From: Diphasiastrum complanatum | Taxonomy: Eukaryota; Streptophyta; Lycopodiopsida; Lycopodiales; Lycopodiaceae | Direction: 5' to 3' | Length of the DNA stretch: 56,000 nucleotides | Assembly (NCBI GenBank): GCA_029204225.1 | Contig: CM055095.1 | Location: 50,790,841 to 50,846,840 of the forward strand | Part shown: one piece after another, positions 23,086 to 35,156 of the stretch | Position numbering within the stretch: the stretch's first letter is position 1 | How the letters are laid out: the number at the start of each line of letters is the position of its first letter | Notes under the pieces: model-generated | What the model saw: the letters and a program-made list of their open reading frames with translations, nothing else | The model's database searches: none | Told to the model about the DNA's origin: nothing | Program-made: the position numbers and the translations under genes

Positions 23086-23330
23086 AAACCATACATCATG
23101 CCAAGCCATAGATTCCAAGGCATTTTGTGCACTTGAAGATACATCAATAAAACTATTAAGTGCATACATAATTTGCCAAAGACAACTTGCCTTGCTTGAT
23201 CCATCTGATTGAGCCTAGATGGCTCCATCTTGATACTCATGGTTCTTCTTGGAGTCCTTGGGTCTTGAGCTTGATCCTCCACTTGACTTGACTCCAAAAC
23301 ATCAATGAATTGAATAAGGTGCTTCTTCAA
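23086..23330 (-). pseudogene. Possible copia integrase-RT junction scrap
   Basis: The minus strand reads VEDQAQDPRTPRRTMSIK and, in the neighbouring frame, YALNSFIDVSSSAQNALES with MAWHDVW. This resembles the charged linker and the start of RT in copia Pol, where an ...EASKHQVWKDAM-like word is usual. The match is short and frame-shifted, so this is a weak call. Confidence 0.35.
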
Positions 23331-24055
23331 GTTTACAAATCTTCCACTCTTGAAAGATCACATTTTCACCAGAGACGAATTCTTTGGTGGAAAACAAGTA
23401 GATTCTACAATCTCTACTTGAAGAGCAAAACACTACCATTATTCCTATCATTGAAATACGATAATCATTAGAGGAGTTCTAAATCCAAAAAAGACTCTTT
23501 GTAAAGATTCTTTTTATATTTTTTCTCAATTTTTTATTACACATGGACCAATCAAAACACTCAAATTTGAAATCTACGTAACGTAACTTTTTGAGTCCAC
23601 ATTTTGATTCCACACTAAAAATGGCATAACTTTTTAGTGGTAAGTCCGAATTTAGCGGAGTTTGGTGCATTAGAAAGCGCTCACCAAGGACTTTCCAATG
23701 ATATGTTACATGACATCAATGATATGTTACATGACATAATTCTAAAGTACAATTAAAAAGTTATAGCAAGTCAAAAGTATTAGTGTTATAATATTTTAAT
23801 AATATAAACTACATCTTGCACGAATTCTTAAAGGGTCTTTTTGGAGCTCAAAACTCCTCCAATGCTTTGGTCCATACATTGCAATGATCATGCACAAAGC
23901 ATGTGGACACAAAGATTTCCAAAGCAAATGATGTTTTATCTTTTATGACTCTATTCAAACTATTACAAAAATAGTTATCCAATGATCACACACTTGAAAT
24001 GTAACCTTAGATTTATCAATAAAGTGGGATTTTCCTCAAGAAAGCAAATGGAAAA
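23331..24055. other. AT-rich spacer without recognised features
   Basis: No coding or repeat family is seen. The phrase GATATGTTACATGACAT is duplicated in tandem near 23700-23735. Confidence 0.4.
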
Positions 24056-24240
24056 CAACAAGAGCAATAGCAAGCATTGAATAGCAAATGAGGATGCCTA
24101 TCCATTTGTAATAGAACCGCTCCAATTGCAGCATCACTTGCATCCATTCTCATGACGTAAGGTAAATCTGGATTTGCAATTTGTAACACGGGAGCTGAAA
24201 CAATCATTGTTTTAAGTTTCTCAAAACATTGATTCAAGCT
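24056..24240 (-). pseudogene. Gypsy RNase H N-terminal scrap
   Basis: The minus strand reads CFEKLKTMIVSAPVLQIANP and MRMDASDAAIGAVLLQMDR, the RT-RNase H boundary of the G2 lineage (G2 has RTDASDSAIGAVLLQDDR at the same place). Only about 60 residues remain. Confidence 0.8.
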
Positions 24241-25665
24241 ATAGAACTCAATTTTGTATCTATCAGTCAGAGTACATGCGTATAACCACTCAAAACAGAT
24301 CTAAGCCACTCATACACGTCGGAATCACTCTGAGAATCAACATGTAGAAATTCCATGCAAGCACAGTACCTTAAAATAGGAAATTGACATGCATGCAATC
24401 AGAACAATTCAAAATTCTACCAATTTTGTTCACAAAATTGCAAAACTTCAGATGATCATATCTTTGGCTATAGGACACCAAATTGGGTGTTGTAAAGCTC
24501 AGTACAGAGGGAGAACTAGTGAACAAGACTCTTGCCATGTCATCTTGCCACCTAGGATTCACACGTGCGAGGTTTAAACAGCCAAAAAACCTGTAGGAGG
24601 CCGCACTTTTTCAAGCCCAATCTGCCTAAAATCTTGCAAACACTCAACCAAGCCTAAAAGTGATGATCCAAAAAGTCTTAAATGGTCTCTAAGAGCTCCA
24701 TGAAGCCTTCATACAGATCCTATGAAGCAGTATGGGCTAAGAAACATGAATTTTTTGATTTCTACAAACTTGACGGAATTGAAACATAAGCCTCTACCCA
24801 TCAATTTACAGGTCTGATAGCTTATTGGGAAGGTACAAATCATGATGTAAAAAATCCAGAATGATCCCCTTATGGATTTAGAGAGATTCACCCCCCAAAA
24901 TTTACCAAGATTGGTCAGGTGTATCACAAGACTTTGCATCTACCATATGAAATCTTTTTAATGATCATGGGACTTCATATATTTGGATTCATCAGCATGT
25001 TGAAAGAATTATAGCAGGATCCATAGTATCTTGAATCCAATCAAATCATAATATCTATAACTCTTTTTAAGATTAATTCATTCTCAATTTTATTCAACAC
25101 CTAAGGAAATGTAGATATATCAAAGTATAGTGCAATATGTATTCAACAATAGTCTCCAATTTGTAAAAACTTGAACCTTTAGGAAGAAGGTCTATTGGTT
25201 CTTGAATATTTTGAAGCTTATTGGATATATTGAAATTTCTTTACATGGTATTCAAGTGAAAAAAGAGAGTTGTTGAATTGCACAACTCTGAACAAAGTGG
25301 GTATATGTTTTCATCTTGAACCCATAAGAGTAAAAGTTGATCATGCATGAGCATTGAAATAATTTCCATCCTAGTTTATATATTTTTGTAGTTTGTTATA
25401 AACATCAAGCTCTTAAGATTTTATTGATATAGGTCCACTCTTGAGTGATACAAGATAAAGTTTGATAATTTAGAGCTCAAATTTGAATGTTGATTAATGA
25501 GCTCTTGAAATGAATAGGCTATCATAATGTAGTCAATCACAAAATGTGCATAAAACATGAGATTTGCTCCATATTTAAAGAATAAAAATAGTAGGAAACT
25601 TTTCAGAAATTGTTGATTCATGCTATCAAATATGCTCATTCCAAAGAGAAGTGAAAAATACCTTC
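24241..25665. other. Stretch without recognised genes
   Basis: AT-rich sequence with short open frames only. No motif, LTR edge or tandem repeat stands out. Confidence 0.4.
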
Positions 25666-25669
25666 CAAA

Positions 25670-25965
25670 CTAATCCTACTTCAATTTCCTTGGGGAAATG
25701 GACCATGGATTGCATTGGCCCTACCCACCATATAGCTCAAGGAAACCCAAGAACAATACCTTATTATTTGGATTGATTATTTCTCGAAGTGACTAGAAGT
25801 CAACATGATACAAATCAAATATGCAAAGAGTACCACCAAATTTACTATGAATGTCTGGTCATCTAATTTTCTTATCGTGACACACTTCCTAATTGTCTAT
25901 TATTTGAGAATTTGATATCATTTTATTCAAATCAAGGAAGAGATTGCCCTTCAAACAACTTTTTA
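25670..25965 (+). pseudogene. Gypsy integrase core scrap, heavily decayed
   Basis: Across shifting plus-strand frames one reads LGKWTMDCIGPTHHIAQGNP, then QICKEYHQIYYE or its frame neighbour YAKSTTKFTMNVWSSNF, and finally SNQGRD. These line up with the order W-x2-D-x-VGPI ... K-x2-A-K-x3-F ... SDQG-x-x-F around the first two catalytic Asp residues of gypsy integrase. The density of frameshifts shows an old copy. Confidence 0.5.
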
Positions 25966-25980
25966 GGTAAGGTATGGGCA

Positions 25981-26700
25981 TCATGAGCAACTTTTAAATT
26001 TACAATATACTAAATCTATTTCTTTATCTTGTGGCTTTTCCATAATAAAATGATAATGAATTTCAATATGTTTTGTTCTAGCTTGAAGTACCTGATTTTT
26101 TGCTAAATGAAGGCTACTATGATTATTACAAGATATTAAGGTAGAATGCTCTTGAGTTTGTCCAAAATTAGCAAATAATCTCTTTAGCCAATTAGCTTCT
26201 TGTTTCGCAAGACTCAATGCTACTCTCAATTGACAATAAAGCAAGGGTGGATTGCTTCTTGTTGCTCCATGATATAGCTATAGTACTTGCACTAAACACA
26301 AATCATATCGTGGATCTTCTGTTATACACATTTCCTACCCAATCAGCATTAAAAAGTGCACAAAACAAGTAATTTATTCTCACAAAACTATAAGCTCTAG
26401 TGTAGAGTTCCTTCGATGTACTGTAGCCAGTGAGTCTCTCTAGGCTTAGACATGAATTGACTCAACAAACCAATCGAACATGAAATACCAGGACGTGTAT
26501 GGGTAAGATAGATGAGGCTACCAATCAGCTGCCTCTATAAGTCATGATCAACCTCATTTGTGTCATCTTGTTTTGCAAGGTCAGCTTCATATTTGTATCC
26601 ATAGGCACTCAACTAATTGCACTCATGCATATGGAATCTTCTTGTCAATTCTTTTTGCATATTTCCATTGAGTTAGCACAATGTTATCTTTTTGTTTGCC
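25981..26700 (-). pseudogene. Copia RT end and RNase H scrap
   Basis: The minus strand reads YEADLAKQDDTNEVDHDL, RQLIGSLIYLTHTRPGIS and LLSQFMSKPRETHW near 26600-26400 (the end of copia RT), and then RVALSLAKQEANWLKRLF, SLHLAKNQVLQARTKHIEIH and YHFI at 26244-25981 (RNase H). The order is right for one element. Stops are frequent and no LTR follows at the RNase H end. Confidence 0.8.
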
Positions 26701-26794
26701 AAATTTCCAAACCCAAGCAATAGTTCAAATAGTGCATCAAGCCTAGATCTGTCATATCAAAACTATCTTGAAGAAATAATTTGATTTTTCAACT

Positions 26795-27235
26795 GCAATC
26801 ACGGAAGCCGATCAGATATGTACCTCTCTGCTCAAACTGTAAAGAACTAGGCCACAAATATCCTGACTATCCATAGCCGCAAAACCTGTGTCCAAAGTAC
26901 CAGGATGTTGCTACACTTGTTGTTGTTGCAAATTCGAAAGGAAAAGCTTCGACAGATGATGTTTTACAGATTGATGTCATTGAAGACAAGTTGATGAAGA
27001 CAGTTGACTAATATCGGTCGAGCGATGTCGAGAAGTTATTCAAAGTAACCATGAGAAGCAAAAGATCCTCAAACCCTGACTCGAAATTTTCTTCTAAGAA
27101 GCGAAAAAATTCTTCGAAGAAGAAATCATCGAACAAATCTATAATGAAGGGCTTAAAGTTGACCTTGATTGTGATCGTGATGCAACAAAGCTATTTTTGA
27201 AGGATATTTCTGCAAAAGCTACAGACATTATCGAA
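26795..27235 (+). pseudogene. Gypsy Gag nucleocapsid scrap, inverted copy of G3
   Basis: The plus strand reads RKPIRYVPLCSNCKELGHKY, then DVIEDKLMKTVD, VEKLFKVTMRSKRSSNP and a Ser/Lys run ending SSKKKSSNKS. G3, on the minus strand 2 kb away, has RKPIGYVPLCSNCREPGHKY, VVEGKLAKTDDQ and VFKVTTRSKGSSKP in the same order. The two are therefore facing copies of one Gag tail (CCHC knuckle plus a Lys/Ser-rich C-terminus). In-frame stops show it is dead. Confidence 0.85.
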
Positions 27236-27240
27236 AATTT

Positions 27241-27535
27241 TAGTAAGATACTAGAAAATTTCTCAAAAAATTGGAGAAATATGCTAGAAAAGATTCTAGA
27301 AAAATTCTCGAAAATACTTTGAAAATATCTTGAGAGATTGAGAGAAGTCTAGAAAATTTCTTGAAACTTTCTCGAAAACACTTTGAAAAATGTTGGAAGG
27401 TGATAGAAAATTTCACGAAAATTTCTAGAAAAGATAAAAAGAAAAGTCATGAAAAATACCAAAAAAAGATAAAAGAGAATTTGCGATAAATTCTAGAAAA
27501 ATACTAGAAAAGAATAAGAATAAAAAAAAATTTGG
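27241..27535. promoter_or_regulatory. Heat-shock-element-like dyad array
   Basis: This A-rich stretch holds seven exact TTCNNGAA dyads: 27294-27301, 27305-27312, 27358-27365, 27369-27376, 27412-27419, 27423-27430 and 27491-27498. Six form three identical 19-bp modules, TTC-N2-GAA-N3-TTC-N2-GAA, at 27294, 27358 and 27412. TTCNNGAA is the core half of plant heat-shock factor sites, but the 3-base spacer between dyads departs from the canonical 2-base phasing. The array sits just downstream (minus sense) of the G3 integrase. Activity is inference. Confidence 0.45.
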
Positions 27536-27539
27536 TCAA

Positions 27540-28190
27540 AGGTAGTATTTCTTGAGTCTGGACCCATTGATACATGTAGGTAACAGTTCACCTTCAAGTG
27601 ATTGAAGTTGTACAGAACCATTCTCAATCACCTCTATGACTTTATAAGGTCCAAGCCATCTCATATGGAATTTTCCGGGGAACTTTTGATGTCGACTGTC
27701 ATAAATCAGCGCAAAGTCATCAGCTTTAAGATCACATTTTCTGATACGGGTGTCATACTTCTTCTTCCTTTGTTCCTAGATTTCCTCCATTAATTTGTGT
27801 GAATTCACACGAGCTTCAACTAGTTCTTCAATATTGGTCAACCTTTTGTTAATACATTCTTCATCTGTTCGTTGATCTTGAATATGAAAAGTTTTCACCT
27901 CAAATTCAATAGGCAAAATAGAGTGCATACCATACGTAAGAAAATATGGTGTCTGTTTCGTCGTGATCTTTTGTGTGTTACGATAAGCCCGGAGAACTGA
28001 TGGTAGTTTTTTATCCCAATCCGTTGCATGTGCAATAGTAATTTTGTTCATGATTTTACATAAAATTCCATTAGCTCTCTCTGTCAACTTGTTTGCTTTT
28101 GGATTATACGGTGTAGTTTTTTTGTGTTTGATCAGAAAATATGTTGTCAGCAGCCATATAGTGTCATTTAGAAACAATAGAATCTGGTAA
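27540..28190 (-). pseudogene. Gypsy G3 integrase C-terminal half
   Basis: Minus-strand 28177-27776 reads TTPYNPKANKLTERANGILC (the catalytic Glu region; usual wording has QANG, so the Q and G have changed), WDKKLPSVLRAYRNTQKI and TPYFLTYGMHSILPIEFEVK. A basic C-terminal domain follows from 27775 to 27540 in another frame, ending KVIE-like. It would form the target-joining half of integrase. RT, RNase H and the first half of integrase are deleted between here and the protease at 28.5 kb. Confidence 0.85.
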
Positions 28191-28204
28191 AATGATACCT
28201 TCTG

Positions 28205-28800
28205 TCATACTGGCCTTGGTATGGCCATGAATTTCATGCATGGTTGACTCCATAAATGTATTCTTGTCGTCAGCCTAGTTTTTGTTACCAAATGTGTGTT
28301 CAGATTCGTCACTTGAATCATCAGACTCTTTCGAGTTTGTGCCTGCAACTTTAATTTCTTCATACGAAACATCCGCATCAGCGGTGCAGGCATCGAAGAA
28401 TTCTTCTTCGTCGGCATTCCCATAACATTCGAAATATTGTACTTCAATGTCAGTTGCACTAGAAAAAATATTTAAGGCATAAGAAGGTTCTTCTGAGGTA
28501 AAACCGGTGTCAGACAAAGGAGTTTCACCTTCACATTTGTCACAACTCTAGGTGATTATTTGTTCTGCTGGCTTACCTCGATTATTGGTCTCACCAGTCT
28601 GAAATCTCAACTCTCTGGATTTCCAATGAACACTTGCGTTTGATTGATAAAGCCAGGGCCTTCCAATTAGCACAGAATAAGATGACAAACCGAGTGATTT
28701 GATAACTTTGAAATTCATTGTGAACGGCTTGGCTTGAATGTAAACAGTGACATACTTCAGTTCTCCAATAGGTTTTTGTTGCGTTGAATCAGCTAACTTG
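28205..28800 (-). pseudogene. Gypsy G3 protease end and acidic linker
   Basis: From 28800 the minus strand reads IGELKYVTVYIQAKPFTMNF, VIKSLGLSSYSVLIGRPWLY and ASVHWKSRELRF, the distal half of a gypsy protease. An Asp/Glu/Ser-rich linker follows (28517-28275: EVQYFECYGNADEEEFFDAC, ESDDSSDESEHTFGNKN). The catalytic DSG is not visible. The linker has no known fold. Confidence 0.75.
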
Positions 28801-30275
28801 ATGTTTCATTGTGTCGTTCGCTTCTGCTGAGATATCTTTTGCAAATAATTTTATAGCATCACGGTCATAGTCGGGGTCATCTTTAAGATCTTCTTTACTC
28901 GTAGATTTGTTCGTTGACTTGCTAAAAGATTTCTTCTTCGAAGATTTTATGCGTTTCGTTGAAGATTTCTGTTCGGGTTTCGAGGAGCCTTTGCTTCTCG
29001 TTGTGACTTTGAATACCTTCTCCATGTCACTTGGCCAGGACTGGTCATCTGTCTTCGCCAATTTTCCTTCAACAACATCAATTCTCTGCACAACAGCATT
29101 AGTCAAAGCTTTTGCTTTCGAGTCTGTCAGCAGCTGGTGTTGCTACATACTGATATTTGGGTCACGGATTCTGCGGCTGAGGGTAGTCAGGATACTTGTG
29201 GCCAGGCTCTCTACAGTTCGAGCATAACGGTACATAACCAATCGGCTTTCGTGGTTGAGGACAGTTTGGTGAAAAATATTGCGGCTCTCCACAGTTGTAG
29301 CAGTTGCCCGACACTGGTTTAGTCGTGGTTTGAGACTTCGCTGGTCCAACACATTCAGGAGGATTATGTCTTCTTGGTGCGAACTTGGGTCTGTCTTGAT
29401 GGGCTGATGCTGCAATACCCTGAACATAGTTAGTAGTCGCATCATTTTGAAAAATAAAAAGTACCTCCTGGGAAGGATCTTCAATATACTCGACATTCAC
29501 AATGGTGCAGTCTTCCTTAGTATGTCGAGAAGTTCCACATTTCGTACACCACATTCCTGAGTTCGAAGAAGACGCTTTTGGTCTTTGTCTGCAACTTCAG
29601 AGATCTGCACTTTCAAATCATTAAACTTTTTATTAAGGTCAGTCATATTACTCTTCCAAAGCTTTTCAGCTTTAGAAGTTGACGACTTATCCTCGACAAC
29701 TTTCGTTTGGATCGTCGTTTATTCTTTCTTTCTCCTTTATCAGCTTCTGATTCTGATGAATCGTTGCTTTCAGACTCCGAGCTTGAAGAATTGGTACTTG
29801 AGTCAGAATCTGAATCATCATTGCTGTCACTGAAATCAGTCTTAGACTTACGAGATCTTTTAGTTGAGCGTCGCTTTCGTGCTAGTTTCGAGGTCTCAAA
29901 ATTTTTGGCACTAGCTATTACTGCTGCTAAGGAGGTCATGTTCCCTTGTCTGCAATACCGATCAATCTTTGGTGGTAAATCAGCCAAAAACCATTCGATC
30001 TGCATATCAACGGCATATACACCGATTAGTTTTCCTATAAGATTTTTAATCTTTCGTGTATATTTGCAAAGGGATTCTTTAGTCTTCTTCTGAACATTGT
30101 TCAGACGTCCGAGAATTCTAGATTTGTAACCAATTTCTCTGAAGTGGTCCAGAAACGTATCTTTCAATAGTAACAAACACTCTATCCACTTCTTCAACCT
30201 CTTACAAATGCATAAACTCTTCTCTCTCGATGCTCGAGACTGAAGTGTGAGATCAATATATGTTCTACGGGACAA
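28789..30275 (-). pseudogene. Gypsy G3 Gag with zinc knuckles
   Basis: The capsid part (30275-29643) reads FLDHFREIGYKSRILGRLNN, VQKKTKESLCKYTRKIKNLI and WFLADLPPKIDRYCRQGN, a retrotrans_gag-type core, and then a basic and Ser/Asp-rich spacer with a run SDSDSSTNSSSSESESNDSS. Three knuckle positions follow: CTKCGTSRHTKEDC (intact), CYNCGEPQYFSPNC (His replaced by Tyr) and CSNCREPGHKYPDY (last Cys replaced by Tyr). The tail 29106-28789 is Lys/Ser-rich. Frames change near 29600 and 29140. It would bind element RNA. It is one of three related multi-knuckle Gags in the window. Confidence 0.85.
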
Positions 30276-30431
30276 ACAAACACACTTCTAAAACAACAAG
30301 TGCGTCGCTCCCACGAAAGGGTCTAGTTAACAATTAGATTGAGTATACATTCAATTATACCATAAGAGGTATATTTAAGTAAGAGTTAAAATTACTCTAG
30401 TTTAACATGTCTTTTCGTATCTAGTCGTTTC

Positions 30432-31254
30432 TGTGAGAAATTGGCAAAAATCTAGCCTGGTATCTTTTATGATAGAAGTTTGTAAGTGAATCTCACATGT
30501 GTGGAGGATGTTCCCACGTGTGGAGAATTGTAAAGTAAATCAAAATGTTTGATATAGGGGTCTCATAGAATTTCATAGTCAAGCATTTAGGTGTAGGATG
30601 TTGATAGGGTCAAATTTGGGATAGATGGCAAATTATCCATTTCCACTTGTAATGCCACTATTGATCCAAATAGAGTAGGAGGCCAAACTCGTGCCAATTA
30701 GAGTGTAGACAAGTGTAATACTTTTGATTGATGAAGTTTAAGAGGTCCAATAGGATTTAGAGGTGGAACCATGAGTGGTCCAATAGAATTTGAGGTTTGC
30801 TTGAAAATGGTCCAATAGAATTTAGAGGTGCATGGATCAATGGTCCAATAGGATTAAGAGGTGGCAAAGTGTGGTCCAATCATAGTCAAGCATAGTGGTA
30901 GCTTGTGGATCTACTAGTATCATTGTACTCCTCATTTGGATCAAATTGATTTGGTGATTGTGTGGATTTTGAGTGTCATTGAGTTTCTAGCTTTCTCTCT
31001 CTACCCAAGAGCTCATGATGGTTTTTCTCTCTCTACCCGAGGAGAGCAACTTGTTTTTACTTAGAATATTTTTTGAATACTTGCCACACGTGTGAGTGAG
31101 AGTTGGAAGTGATTGAATGCATGTAGTAGTGTGTTTTTGCCATAGAATCAAAGATAGATCTTGAATCTCAGTCTAGTCTTGATCTTGGTGCATCTACACA
31201 CCTTAGGAGATCACAAGTACATGTTGTGGACAGTCCACACGTGTGAAATCAACA
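30432..31254 (+). repeat. 5' LTR of copia element A
   Basis: Starts TGTGAGAAATTGGC and ends AAATCAACA, 823 bp, right before TGGTATCAGAG. It aligns along its whole length with the two 828-bp LTRs of element B. Internally it repeats the GGTCCAATAG word several times and the TTTCTCTCTCTACCC word twice. No 3' LTR of this copy is present. Confidence 0.9.
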
Positions 31255-31266
31255 TGGTATCAGAGT
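31255..31266 (+). other. Primer binding site of element A
   Basis: TGGTATCAGAGT follows the LTR directly and matches the tRNA-iMet primer used by most plant copia elements. Confidence 0.85.
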
Positions 31267-32010
31267 CTACCTAAGGTTACCATGCATTTTGATCCATTTG
31301 AGTGAAAACTACTCATCAATCTTGAGCTAGAAATTGTCAAGATCCATTTTCCTAGCTATCTTGTCCAATTTTGGATCAAAAGAGATCAATAGGGCATTGA
31401 TTGGGTCTGACCTAGTACTGTACAAAATCAGGTGCTCAGACACTTGTCAGGAACATCCAATTTCAGATGGGAGTTCTCTTTCATGTTTGATCTAAAAATC
31501 TTGCTAGATAGCTTGTTTTGAAGCTATTTTTATCTAGTTTCTGATGCAATCAGTTTCATTCCATTTGGTTGAGCCAATCAGAAGTTATAAGCTTTTGAAG
31601 AGGGTTAGGTAGGGCACCTAGACCTAGGTGGACACATTTAGTTTGGTCAAGATATTGCTGGTTTGATCCAAAATCACAGTTGAATGCTTACCAATGTCAT
31701 CTATATGTGATCTAGGCACTATTTTGAGATCTTAGCCATTTTGTTTCACGCAATATCATTGTATTTGAGTCAAATTTGGTTTCTTAGTGTATTTCACATG
31801 TGCTAAGAGTGTTTGATCCTAACTTTGCCCATAATCCATCATTTGATGTGAAGTAGATCTAGTTTTGGAGAGATTGAGATAGCTAGTGAGAATCATCTCA
31901 CAGTTTGTTGCAAGATCTTGCATAGGAGATGGTAGGACACCATTACTGGATCCTATAGTAAGAGAGAAGCAAAATTCTTTGTTCATCACTTTTATTTATC
32001 TCCACTTTAC

Positions 32011-33561
32011 ATGACTTCAATGAGTTCATACTTGTTGCAACCAAGTGAGAGATTGTCTACTTCCAATTATTCAATATGGAAGTTGAGGATGGAGTCCATC
32101 TTGATACTCCAAGATGTGATGGACATTGTACTTGGGATTGAGGAGGAGCCTCAAGTCCTTCAAGAAGTACAAAAATACAAGAAGAGAGCTAGGATGTCTC
32201 TCCACTACATTAAGATGAATGTCTCTAATGAGATATTGAGGGAGATTGGTGATTGTTCTACATCCAAGGAAGCCTGAGATTGTCTCAAGTCCATCTATGA
32301 GGCTAAGAACAGCTCTAGGCTCCTCACTCTTAGAAATCAAATCTTCCAAAGTAGTCAAAAGAGTGATGAGAGTGCATCTAATTATGTTTTGAGAGTCAAG
32401 GATATTCATAGGGAGCTTGCATGTATTGGTGACTCAATCAATCAAATTGAGCTAGTCCAAGTCATTCTCAATGGCTTAAGAGATGAATATGACAACCTTG
32501 TCCAATCCTATGCCATTAAGGAGGAGCTACCAAGTTTGGAGGCCCTTCAAAGTGTGCTTATTTCTGAAGAATCAAGACAAGAGTACAAACTCTTGAGGAT
32601 GGACAAGCTATCACTCAATCATGATGATGACAAAGTTCTATTTGCCAAGCACAAAGAGAGGAGTAAGAAGCAACACCATCACTTCTCTAATGACAAAGCT
32701 AAAGACCAAGATGGAGAGAAGGAGGATACCTCTCATGCTTCTAATTCAAATCTCAAGAAGAAGAAGATCAAGTGCTTTTCTTGTGGCAAAAAAGGCCATT
32801 ATTCCACCAATTGCTTCAAGAAGAAGAATCAACTCAATCAAGCTAACATCACCAATGAGAAAGAAGACTATATTGCAAGTGATGGAGAAGGCTCTCTTAT
32901 GGCATCAAGCTTCTCCTCTTCCACCTTCAACAAGTATGACTCATGGTATATTGATAGTGGAGCATCTTCACATATGTGTGGCTCCAAGCACTTTTTTTCA
33001 TCTATTATGCCTTATGATGGAGTCAAGAAGACCATATACATTGCAAGTAAGCATGAGTGCAATATTGAAGGAGTAGGGATTATTCCCTTGAAGCTTGCAT
33101 CTTCTAAAGATCTCTTTCTCAACAATGTTCTTTTTGTCGCAAAGCTTACAAAGAACATCTTAAGTGTTGGCCAACTTCTTGATAGTGGATTTGATGTCAA
33201 TTTCAATATTGACAATTGTGTGATCAAGAAGGATGGTGAGATCCTTGCATATGGATCAAGATTTGAAGGCATCTACAAGTTGGATCCAAGTGAGAGTGCA
33301 AACTCTCTTGATGTTTCTTATATGTCCAATATTTCAAAGGAGGATGATCACACAAGATGCACATATCTTCTCTCTTCAAGTATTATGGTGTATGATTATT
33401 CCTTATTATTCAAAGCATATGTTGAGAAGAAATTCGCATTGAAGATCAAAGCTTTGAGGAGTATTGGAGCTCTTGAAGGAATAGCACCATATGAACTTTT
33501 ATTCAAGATGAAGCCTAAGGTTGATCACCTTAGTGAACTTGGTAGTGCTTGCTTTCTTTTT
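32011..33561 (+). pseudogene. Copia A Gag-protease with truncated integrase
   Basis: Gag begins at ATG 32011 (LLQPSERLSTSNYSIWKLRM) and runs to the knuckle CFSCGKKGHYSTNC near 32773. One TGA at 32275 replaces the Trp codon that element B keeps (B reads KEAWDCL). The protease site YIDSGASSHMCGSKHFF near 32950 is intact, unlike B's. After LTKNILSVGQLLDSGF and GIYKLD the frame passes VEKKFALKIKALRSIGALEG straight to APYELLFKMKPKVDHLSELG, skipping the integrase core. The copy ends at about 33561, where homology to B stops. RT and RNase H are absent. Confidence 0.88.
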
Positions 33562-33974
<413 letters not shown>

Positions 33975-34306
33975 GCATGAAACATAAATTAATATATAAT
34001 ACAAACCGTAAACCAGTAGCATGAAACACACACACAAACATATGCATGCACACACACACCAACCCTAAACACACATGAAGAGAAAAACAGAGAGAACATT
34101 ATAGAGTGCTAATTAAAACTCCCGAACCACACAATTATATCCTACTCCAGAATGTCACCACATGCTCCCTCCCTACAGTGTTTGAGCTTTTTTGTGGAAC
34201 TCATCTTCCAACAAAAAAAATTTGAACCACGCGTTTAACGGAAGAAAACAAGGGCTACACACCTTCCTAGAATTGGGAGTGTTGGTTACCTTTAACTCTT
34301 TCATGA

Positions 34307-34443
<137 letters not shown>

Positions 34444-34485
34444 CGTGAATGAGTCTATTATGGGTGATTGAATATGGAAATCAAG

Positions 34486-34660
34486 ATTAACTACATCTAA
34501 TCATTCTATTTGGATTTTTTCTTTTAGAAGCAAGTGAGAGATTAACTTCATCTAATCATTCTATTTGGATTTTTTCTTTTAGAAGCAAGTGAGAGATCAA
34601 CTTCATCTAAATATTGTATTTGGATTTTTCCTTCTAGAAGCAAGTGAGAGATTAACTTCA
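34486..34660. repeat. 55-bp minisatellite, 3.2 copies
   Basis: Three full 55-base units start at 34486, 34541 and 34596, each beginning ATTAACT or ATCAACT and ending AAGCAAGTGAGAG. The first two are almost identical and the third has drifted. A partial fourth copy follows. Confidence 0.9.
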
Positions 34661-35156
34661 AAGTATTGTGGCACTCATCCTATCGCTCAATATTTATTGG
34701 CCAAACTATACTTGAAGTGTCATAAGGGTCAAAGATTAAAGCATTCTCGAAAAATACTTTAAGGAGTTTACCTCTCATACTCTTGGATTCTTTGTGTGCA
34801 CTCCATTGGCCCAAATATGATCGTTGACAATCCTCCTTGTCCGAATCCTAAGGCCTTTGCATTGAGTGCATGTACATGGTATCCTCTCATCATATTTTGG
34901 TTGAAACTGGTCCAATAATCCAATTGCAAATTGCACAAATTCTTTCAGTGTCATTCAAGTAAAAATTGACAAATTCTAACATGTGATGAATTGTAACATG
35001 TGACAAAAATTGACAAAATAGTCTTTGTACATTTAGTGCATTTTCAACCTTCATTTGTGATGGAATGGTGTCTTGGCTTTCCAAAGAGCAATATACTATA
35101 TCCAAAGAGCAAATCGGATTACATCACTATTACAAATAAAAAAATTATGACATAAA
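34661..35156. other. AT-rich spacer
   Basis: No recognised gene. A minus-strand open frame at 35105-34890 shows no known motif. The phrases AATTGACAAA and CATGTGA recur near 34965-35015. Confidence 0.35.

Noticed and set aside
29707-30093. A 128-codon plus-strand open frame
   Set aside because: It is antisense to the G3 Gag and its Ser/Leu-rich content mirrors the Ser/Asp-rich sense protein.
32071-32409. Minus-strand 112-codon frame, also present at 40952-41290
   Set aside because: It is conserved only because it is antisense to the Gag shared by elements A and B.
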